From: Onthophagus taurus
Lineage: Eukaryota > Arthropoda > Insecta > Coleoptera > Scarabaeidae
Length of the DNA: 64,000 bases
Assembly: GCF_036711975.1 (NCBI RefSeq)
Contig: NC_091973.1
Location: forward strand, 9,610,001 to 9,674,000
Direction: 5' to 3'
The translations under genes and the position numbers were made by a program. Shown here piece by piece: positions 56,367 to 64,000 of the stretch. The number at the start of each line of letters is the position of its first letter. Within the stretch, counting starts at the first letter, position 1. The notes beneath the pieces are model-generated. The model was given only the letters and a program-made list of their open reading frames with translations. It did not search any database and was not told the origin of the DNA.

Positions 56367-56385
56367 TAAAGTCGGAAGAGTTCGT

Positions 56386-56474
56386 TAAATATCAGAAAAA
56401 TTCGCAAAGTGCGGAGCAAAATTTGGAATAGCGTTTACTTCGGTTGGTGTTATCGAAGAGCGTGTAAAAGGCAT
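56386..56474 (-). pseudogene. Gag N-terminus of the AT-rich Gypsy
   Basis: ATG at 56474 opens 28 codons (MPFTRSSITPTEVNAIPNFA at the start) typical of an errantivirus Gag N-terminus and stops at a TAA overlapping TTAA (56385-56388). The rest of Gag resumes at 54158, on the other side of piggyBac 3. Some Gag codons between are missing. Confidence 0.5.
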
Positions 56475-56910
56475 TTTGTTCGAAATGTTTAAGTTTCTAA
56501 TTTTAAAAATTAATTCGTCAATTTTGTTTTGAAATAATTGATAATTATGGTTTACAAAAAAAATTAAAATTACTTACAGGTTAATTATTGTGATTAATGT
56601 TTTCGTGTGTTCGTTCTCTGTTGTTTTCCGTTGTTATTGACTCGGGCAAATTTTATCCGCTGGTCGGGGTTGGTGTGTACGGCCGGAAAGGTTGATCCGT
56701 ATGTACGTTTCGGGGCTGGTCGGCACTTAGGAAAAATATCCTTCGTCCTGAGGTTGATACTCTCGCCAATTTTAGACTTTGGTACCTTGAAACCAATTCA
56801 CTGTTCGGAAGCCAATGTCGTTCTCTCATATCTTGTAATTATTCTCGGGTCGCGGGTTATAAAGTTTTGAAAAACAGAACACTTGAAAATTTCTAATGTG
56901 TTAACCACTT

Positions 56911-56931
56911 TGTATCCTACTGACTGCGCCA
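56911..56931 (-). promoter_or_regulatory. Primer-binding site-like sequence at the 5' LTR end
   Basis: Minus strand TGGCGCAGTCAGTAGGATAC, close to the primer-binding sequence seen in many insect errantiviruses, directly after an A-rich LTR-like end (56932-57060). Gag starts about 440 bases downstream, as expected. It places the 5' end of the AT-rich Gypsy here. Confidence 0.6.
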
Positions 56932-57076
56932 CTTTTGTTTTTAAAGTTAGAAGTTTTATTTTTAAAAACTCTTTTCAAAAATTAAGTTATTTTTATTTTA
57001 GAATTAATTACAAAGTTCAAACACACTATAACGACGTCGAGTGAAATGAATTAATTATTAAGATTTTTGTGGCCTT

Positions 57077-57541
57077 TTATACTATTTTCAGAAGGTTTAT
57101 GCTGAATAAGGGCTTTTTATGGAAGTTTCTGGGGATTCTAGGATGATTCATGGTTCTCCTTAGATATGGTGACACATAACTTATATAAACAGACATTGAT
57201 GTGCTCATTGTCTGTGCAGCAACTTTAACTTTCATCGTCGTCTGTCGCAGGGGCCTTAAATAATTTCTCTTTATTTTTCTTAGGGACCTAAACTTATATG
57301 GATTGTTTTCATCCTCCTCAAAAGCAGTTATGATGCCGGACCATCTAGCCTCCATGGTAATGCTAGAACCGCCTAAAGCGTTCTCTAGCGTGACTGTAAG
57401 TAACATAATATTGTGCTTTTGGAACATATTACGTGTGGCTTTTAAAAGGTGGGGGACATCATACAGCGTATAAATTTTTTCGGTTCCAATTGAAATATAT
57501 TTATTTCTTCGTTGTGAAGGGCAATTTATTAAATTAAACAA
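57077..57541 (-). pseudogene. P-element-like transposase, core fragment
   Basis: The frame reads IYTLYDVPHLLKATRNMFQK, ITMEARWSGIITAFEEDENN, then LRPLRQTTMKVKVAAQTMST, which match the catalytic-Asp block (DVPHLLK) and the following KMKV.LAAQ.LS region of P/THAP9 transposases. Upstream and downstream parts are missing, and the tail after residue 130 does not match. It cuts the 5' LTR of the AT-rich Gypsy near 57065. Confidence 0.72.
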
Positions 57542-57549
57542 CTTTTCTT

Positions 57550-58852
57550 CTGTCCTTGATTTTAGTTTAATTTTATTTAAAAGACGACGATGGCGACAGG
57601 TAACAATTTATTCTAAGACTAACTGATCGACTCGATCTAATAGAAACGACTGACTTAATGTGACTGACTTGACTTTTCGACTGCTCTTAGTGAAGTGTAC
57701 TTTTCGACTTAACCGACTGTTCCTAGTGAACTCGACCTGTATAACGACTGTTCCTAGTGAACTCTGTTTTTACAACTGTGCTTCCCACTGAAAATATCAT
57801 ATAACTAAGTATGTTTCCATCTGTTTCTTGATATACACAGAGACAAGGAGAATTAGGGCTTGTTCTCATCTGTTTCCGTCCCATGATATGTTTATTATTG
57901 ACACACGTCTCTGGTGGTTGTTTGGTTTTTGGTTACAGAATCATTACTTTTGTACCTACATTATTATATTGTAAACTTATTATATTCCTATTATTATAAA
58001 CATAAATACTACGTGAGCAATACTACGTAAACGGGTGCAAACCTCCTTCGGAAACAATTCCTTCGGAAATTTGGTTCTGACGAAATAACTTAAGGTCTTT
58101 ATTCCAGGGTTGTTTCTAGGATAGGAGTATAAAGTAGAAAAAAAAACCTTAAGATGGTATGAGGTTTTTAACCAGTAAAGATTATAATTTCGTAAACGTG
58201 CATATAAATCCAGTAGAACCGTAATTGTAGGAACCAATTCCGTACGAAAATTAAACTGGTTGAATAACTCAAATCCTGATAAAATCAGATATAGCTCGAC
58301 CCAAAACTGCAACCTCATGAATAAGTTTTCAAAATGTCGACGACTATAAATTCGGTAACAATTTGGGCACTACGAATGCTGGCTACAAAAGAGGAAGAAC
58401 AAAATCGCGCACGGGTATTCATTCCCTAAAATTTTATTCAAAAAACTTGCTCTGAAATCTCGCGGTACCAAAAATTCAAAATCACTCCCTCCCTCTACTA
58501 TTGAAAGTATGAACTTAAAAATGTAAATAAAAATTATCATAAAATAAAGAAAAGAAAAAGGTTAAGGTTTTATTGGATTTTAATGTGTTGTAAAAAGAAA
58601 AGGATTTTTAAGTATTTCAAAATTTGGTTTGCTGTAAAAAAAACAAAACAAAATTATAAAAAGGTAAACAAACAAAAATGATATATAAATTGTTCGATTT
58701 CACAACAATTACAGACAAATCACAATAACACAAAAATGGACGTTACAAACTCCACCCTAACCAACTAGAAATTTACCTAAATTTCTCGACTATAACAAAA
58801 GAAAACTAAACCAACCAGAAAGAAAAATCGATCAACAGGAAAAACTTTAGGA
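57550..58852. other. Probable Gypsy LTR region with short tandem repeats
   Basis: No gene. Between 57600 and 57780 the unit CGACTGTTCCTAGTGAACTC and variants occurs three times. On the minus strand the run starts after a purine-rich GGTTAGGGTGGAG with TGTAACGTCC (about 58752), a plausible LTR start following the integrase end at 58853. No matching second LTR is present. Confidence 0.4.
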
Positions 58853-59036
58853 TTGTTCGGGAGGATGTGCTTTTAAATCTTTCGCATGCCATGTACCTCG
58901 TAAGTCACCTGTTTCATCCATCAAGATATAAGTCCAAGGAGATATTCTTTTCTGTATAACAAAAGGTCCTAAATACTTCGGAGCTAACTTCGCCAAACTT
59001 TCTGTCCAACATTAAACTGTAAAGGTCGCAGCGACG
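58853..59036 (-). pseudogene. Gypsy integrase C-terminal end (another family)
   Basis: LQFNVGQKVW and, after a frameshift, KLAPKYLGPFVIQKRISPWT and DLRGTWHAKDLKAHPPEQ followed by stop, the SH3-like C-terminal domain that follows Gypsy integrase cores. The rest of the element upstream has been displaced by the hAT insertion at 59038. Confidence 0.7.
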
Positions 59037-61057
59037 TCAGGCGCGGATCCAGACCCATATTGAGGGGGGGCCATACAAAATATATACAGAAACATTCAAT
59101 TAATAAACATAGGAAAAATCTTATCAAAACAATCTTTATTAAGAAACCATAGGTAATATAATTTGTATTCTTGCTTCATACAATAAATAAAATAGAATTC
59201 CTAAAACATAACAAACTATGGAAAAACCTATGGCCCTAAGTATAGTACCACATCAATACCATATCTACAAAGTACATAAACCAATACTAAAATGTACATA
59301 GGTACTTTTTAGTATTGGTATATACATAGATAATACTTACATAATATACTTACTTACATAGATTATCTGATTATAGATGTTAGCCGTTAGGTACATACGT
59401 GTATTACAAGTAAATTTAATTACCTAGTGTAATTTAAAGGACAAATTCTATTCTCCGCTTCTTTTTGTTTGCAAATCGTTTAATTACATTGGTAATTTCA
59501 ATCCATTTAAACGATCTTCAGACATTCTGGATCTAGTCCAAGTTTTTAATCGCCTTGGGTCGAAAAACTTCTTTCCGAAATAGCAACGCTTATGGGCGGA
59601 GTACAAAGAATTTTTAAAAATGTGTAAATTACAGGGAATATGGATTCATCGCACTGTTGTAATGCTTCCAAACCGTCGGCAGGTATTTTAAGTAAGTCTT
59701 TATTTACAGAATTTGAGTAAGCGGTCCATTTCAACTTTCAAATATCAAATTCACCTTTAAATTTGTCAAAAACTGTCTTTGGATCCTCTACAAAAATAAG
59801 TGTATACATATCTGACAACATTTTTCCGGTCGTCTTAATTTCTGTTTCAGTTGCTTCCATTGCATTTAATGGTAAACAAATATTTAAGTTAAATAGATTT
59901 ATTGTTTCCTTTGAAAATCTACTTTCCAGATCGTTAATAACACAATCCAGCAGTGGGATAAATAGGGAAATTCGGTAATAGTCTTCCGGAGAATTTGAGG
60001 ATAAGTTAGGGTTAGGATTGGAACGATTTCTCATTTTGTTCGTAAGTCTAGATAGAGTTAATTCAACATCAAGTACTTTCAATATATTTTGAGTTTCCGT
60101 CAATATAGCATTGAAGCAATCCGAAGCAGATCCTCTTTTATTTTTAAGAGCCGAAAGAGTACAAGATATCATTTCATTAGCACGATTTTTCTCTACTTTT
60201 TTGTCTTGCAGCAAATTACTTAAAGGTAATGTAAGTGATAAAACGTTTGATAAACAATACAACGTTAAAATAAAATCGGGAGTTGTTAAAGATATCATGA
60301 GATTCTTTGCTTTCGACGCTGTGTCCCTTTCATTCCACAAAGATATTTTCTCTAGGGCATCCAATATTGCATCAAAATCATTTTTGAACTGCAAAATACA
60401 TTCGTGCCGCTCGACCCATCTTGTTTCACATAGTCCATATAAATGTTTATCAAGCGTGTTCTTTAAAACAAAATGCCTTTTTGAAGAAGCGGTGAAAAAT
60501 GCCGATACTTCTTTGATCGTTCCCATCAAATTTCTTACCGATTGTACATTAGAAGTTTTCGACAGGGCAAGATTCAGTGCATGATTATAACACGGACATC
60601 TAACTGCTACTGGCATTCCTTTCTTCACTTCTTGCACTGCACCATTCTGTTCAGAAGTCACAACACTGCAGCCATCCGTACATATTCCAACACAATTATT
60701 CAGATTTAAGTCTAATAATTTAAGTTGTTTTAAAACAGTTTGCCCCAATATCTTTCCGCTTAAAATGGGTTCTAAGGTATCTTTATCTAGAGTATAGTTT
60801 TCTTCATGACAGTCAAGGAACGCAATGAAGTCTTCTCGAATGTCGTTTTCGTGAACATACCTTATCACAATTGACATTTGAGAAACGTGGGACACATCTG
60901 TGGTTTCGTCGAACATAACGCTAAAGTATTTCGCGTTTTTTATCTGATTTACAATCTTTGCAGTTATTTCTTCACCTATACAGTTTACTAATTCATTTTG
61001 GGTTGTTTTGCTTATGTATGTTGCTCTTGATGACATTGTTTCTAAATGTTTCCTTAA

Positions 61058-63149
61058 CCCTAGAACACATACATAAACATTGCAACTATAAACACATACA
61101 TGGGGTAATTTATTACCCCATTATATAAAACACATTATTATATTCAAATTTTTAATCGTTATGAAAATTACATATAGTAATGCTTCGTTTAATGCCTAAA
61201 CTATCATTTTTTACAAGAAAAGCAAATATCAAGTCTATGATCAGTGCATACGGGCTTATTGCACTTAACGCAGCATATTTTTGATTTTCGATCTTTAATC
61301 CTTGGACACAAGTGGCACCGTCCAGATTTTAACCGTTTGGCTGGCAATTCATCTTCCTCTGGTGTATTTATATCTAATACTTTCTCTATATCTTTTCTGA
61401 GCTCATTTGGTAATTTACCTTTCAATCTATATTCCATATAATTTCGTGCTAACTGTACACCAATTCAAAAATTGTTTTCGATTTGGTTTGTCAGGTTTAG
61501 TTGATAAGTTAAAAATTATGTAAGCATTAATACCAGCCTGATCAATCATTCCAAACAAAAATCTTAATGGCCATCGTTTAGTTTTTCGTGCAACTGTATA
61601 ATTATGCGCCATTTGATCAAAGGTATCAACCGCCCCTTTTGTGGAATTGTAAAAGAGGATAATCTCCGGCTTTTTACTTTGTTCATCTATTGTTGCTGTC
61701 GAATGGACAGTGGAAAGCAATATTACCGATTTTGAACGTTTTGGTGTAAAGGATACCAAGGTTGTCTTTTCAGCAAAGGCGAATTGTGATGAAAGAATTT
61801 CTTCCTTTCTATTAGGTAGAAAAGATGGCGGTATCTCCCTTTTATTATTACGTAGAGTTCCTACTATGGTCAGTTTATGATTTTTTAACATATCATGAGC
61901 GAGAGGTATAGACGTAAAATAATTGTCCATAGTAATGTTCCTATTCGTGCCATAGATTGGTTCTGCTAACTTTTTTACTATTTGAGTCGACACAGGTTCC
62001 TTACTTATTCGATCTTCCTTGCCAATGTACGGTAGAGCGCTGACCATGTAATATGTTCTGCTGTCACACATAGTATTTATTTTCAAGCCATATTTGTCAG
62101 GCTTGGAAGCTATATAAACTCGAAAAGGGCAATTACCGCGAAAACCCAATAACTGTTCGTCTATTATACAATATGCATGAGGTGTGTAGCATTCTGTACA
62201 ATTTTTTATAAATGGTTCCCACAACTGCCTTATCGGTGCAAATTTATCCTGTCGATTTCGTATATTTTTGTCATCAAATCTTAGACAACTCAATAAAAAG
62301 GTAAACCGTGGTTCACTCATTATGCACTTATAAATTTTGGGGCCTTCATTAGAAAACATTTCCCGTACTGCGAAATGTGCATCTTTTCTTACGCCTGCTA
62401 TGTAAAGAATGCCAATAAGTGCTAAAATTTCACTTACATCAGTAAATTGTACATATCTAGTGTCCATATTATAGCATAATTTCTGCCTTTCAATCTCCTG
62501 ATTCGTATAACCTACAATGCTTTCGATCATATCAGCAGTAAATAAAATTTTCCATGCTTCGAATTCATTAGTTACGTTTTTGGCTGGTCCTTGTAGCCCC
62601 GGTATTTTTACAACTATGTTACGGTGTTGAGTTTTTGTTCTTGGTGGTTCCAGTGTTGACCATTTATACCCATTTTTACCCAAAATTACATTTTTTTTAC
62701 TAGAACCAGAGGAATCGATGATTTCCGAATCAGAAATATCGCTTTCCGAAATTTCATTTTCATGCTCTGAAATAGGTTCTACGTTGTCTTCATATTCACT
62801 ACCCTCACCATCTGATTCTATTTCTTCATACCACTTCAATGCTGTGGCTTCAAAATCAGCATCTGTATATTTTACATTCTTTCGCGTAGACATCCTCTAC
62901 AAAATTTATATTTATTTATATGTATAGAAAAAATACATACATTAATACATACTGGGGTATTTAATTACCCCAATCCACTTGTAATTAAAAAACTATAACG
63001 ATTATTTTACTTTTGCAAATGGAATACACATATGTTTAACCTCACTTTAGTATACTAGAACGCTCTCTACTGACTAAAGGAAATAGTGACGTTGGCGGCA
63101 ATTTTAATTTTTGCCGGGGTATTTAATTACCCCTGTATGTGTTCTAGGG
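61058..63149 (-). mobile_element. piggyBac element 4, perfect ends, inserted at TTAA
   Basis: TTAA at 61054-61057 and 63150-63153 flank inverted ends CCCTAGAACACATACA. Both ends also carry a GGGGTA...TTACCCC inner palindrome (61104-61121; 62956-62974 and 63116-63133). The unit is 2,092 bp and encodes the transposase on the minus strand. Restored host sequence is in frame, so the insertion is precise and probably recent. Confidence 0.95.
61204..62893 (-). CDS. piggyBac transposase 4, one frameshift at the C-terminus
   Basis: ATG at 62893 opens 488 codons: an acidic N-terminus (to about residue 65), then the DDD core with Asp245 (IIDEQLLGFRGNCPFRVYIA), Asp323 (NRNITMDNYFTSIP) and Asp423 (KGAVDTFDQMAHNYTVARKT), the canonical spacing of active piggyBac transposases. 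Near 61460 one base change of phase ends the frame at NWCTV; the other frame continues QLARNYMEYRLKGK and 61437-61204 gives the C-terminal cysteine domain (CHLCPRIKDRKSKICCVKC, C..C and C..H pattern) that binds the terminal repeats. This is the best-preserved autonomous-type piggyBac here. Confidence 0.93.
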
Positions 63150-64000
63150 TTAAAATGTCATCGCCCGATTCGACACGAAATCGTAATAACTCTCGAAAAT
63201 TTCCCTCATTAATACTTCCACTTTCCTGGTCTCCCACATCGTTCAGTTTTATTAACATGCCATCATCACGGTGTCCTCTAAATGCAATATTTTGCTTTCC
63301 GAGGAAAACAATAGATTTTATAATAGGAACTAGCCTAGCTTGATTTTCTTTCACTTGCGCGGCTCTACCTTGGTCAATTATATTTCTAACGTCAAGGGAG
63401 GGATTTTCAAAACATTTCAACAAATTTTCAGCAACTAGCATTGCGGCCATGTGATATTTATTTTTGTTGTGGACATCTAAACACCCATCAGCCCCTAAAA
63501 GTTTGGAAAATTTTGTAACTGGTTGACGAACTAATCCTTGATTATCTTCAGATTTGCAAAAAAGAACGCAATATTTACAAAAAAATCCCTTTTTTAGATC
63601 TGAATAAGCAATCCACTCATATCGATTAATATGTTTTAAACTTAGGTAACGTTTTACGCGTACATTGTTTTTATTGTGTTCACTGTAAGGAAGTTTATAT
63701 TCCGGTGGGGGAACCCATGTCTTTTTTAAATAATTATAAATTTGTACCTCACTTAAATTATTATTTCCGACAGCAAAACCAATATCATTAACGCCAAGCT
63801 GAGTAAAATTTCCATCAGGTTGAGGAGGTTCAGGTTCAAAAATTGTTTTTTGAGATGAATTTGGATCGTCTAAATTTGAATTAGTGGTGCTGGTACTGCT
63901 GGTGCCGGTGCTGGTGCTAGTGCTGGGGATGGTGCTCGTGCTCGCACTCATACTCGTAACTGGTGAGCATGCGACACGTTTAAAAAAAGATGTAATAGTG

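Larger units (their letters stand above)
59485..63951 (-). pseudogene. hAT transposase (TTF zinc finger, DUF4371, hATC), split by piggyBac
   Basis: ATG at 63951 follows a Ser/Thr-rich start coded by a GGTGCTGGTAC-like repeat. The frame passes a TTF-type zinc finger (WIAYSDLKKGFFCKYCVLF, then C-x3-H-x4-H near DGCLDVHNKNKYH) and begins DUF4371. It is interrupted at TTAA (63150-63153) by piggyBac and resumes at 61057: removing the insert and one TTAA gives GDDILRKHLETMSSR in frame. The core follows (YFSVMFDETTDVSH, CTDGCSVVTS, PCYNHALNLALSKT, CETRWVERH). The only lesion before the C-terminus is a TGA (about 59737) where Trp is expected; after it comes the hATC part (PISVAISERSFST), with a frameshift near 59550 and the end near 59485. 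Confidence 0.88.
59038..64000 (-). mobile_element. ZMYM1-like hAT element, right end outside the window
   Basis: The left end at 59038 begins CAGGCGCGGATCCAGACC, a form of the CAG-GCGGATCCAG terminus common in insect hAT elements of this group, and lies next to the Gypsy integrase. It encloses the split transposase gene and the nested piggyBac. The other end and the target duplication lie beyond 64000. Confidence 0.7.

Noticed and set aside
57980..58318. Minus-strand 112-residue frame
   Set aside because: Within a probable Gypsy LTR region and without homology; likely chance.
1..64000. tRNA, rRNA or a host single-copy gene
   Set aside because: I looked for tRNA-like B boxes, conserved rRNA stretches and non-TE protein families and found none I could support. 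A dedicated tRNA or profile search could still find something small.

Overview
This is a eukaryotic window, almost certainly from an insect. It is AT-rich, its genes have GT-AG introns, and nearly everything recognisable is a transposable element. The mix (THAP/P-like elements, piggyBac, MULE with YqaJ nuclease, hAT, Merlin, PIF/Harbinger, BEL/Pao, Gypsy with envelope gene, LINEs) is typical of arthropods. I see no convincing single-copy host gene, tRNA, rRNA or CRISPR array. The species cannot be named from sequence alone.

Layout. 0-9.7 kb: the C-terminal end of a MULE transposase at the left edge (+), a foldback MITE (1504-1880), a multi-exon MULE transposase with a complete YqaJ-type exonuclease on the minus strand (4711-7622), a piggyBac C-terminus and a decayed THAP/P-like element. 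10.1-13.5 kb: a complete hAT unit with 8-bp target duplication and a degenerate transposase. 14.2-23.8 kb: a LINE RNase H piece, an env-bearing Gypsy with its 3' LTR, a piggyBac carrying an apparent poly(A) retrocopy, and a BEL/Pao pol-env run, all on the minus strand. 23.8-27.5 kb: a gutted PIF/Harbinger element, LINE fragments and a Gypsy protease fragment. 28.4-35.6 kb: a direct duplication of a 1.6-1.8 kb block whose reading frame joins a LINE endonuclease to a Penelope-type GIY-YIG nuclease; between the copies lie a DUF7869-like remnant and a second BEL/Pao (+). 36.1-45.2 kb: a cluster of P-like elements, including a 2,011-bp copy with perfect terminal repeats and 8-bp target duplication inserted in a LINE, beside an intact-looking Merlin (ISXO2-like) transposase and a mariner-type N-terminus. 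45.2-57.1 kb: the dispersed parts of one AT-rich env-bearing Gypsy (PBS, gag, protease, RT, integrase, env), broken up by a piggyBac, a GC-rich Gypsy and a third BEL/Pao. 57-64 kb: another P-like relic, the tail of a Gypsy, and a ZMYM1-like hAT gene split exactly at a TTAA by a nearly intact piggyBac.

The genes do not form a pathway; the order is a stratigraphy of nested insertions. The best-supported events are piggyBac into hAT (TTAA), P-like into LINE (8-bp duplication), a poly(A) retrocopy into piggyBac (15-bp duplication), and the hAT unit at 10 kb. The most useful leads are the deletion-derivative P-like element that keeps only its DNA-binding and coiled-coil part, the MULE with an attached nuclease whose catalytic residues are all present, and the unidentified retrocopied mRNA.
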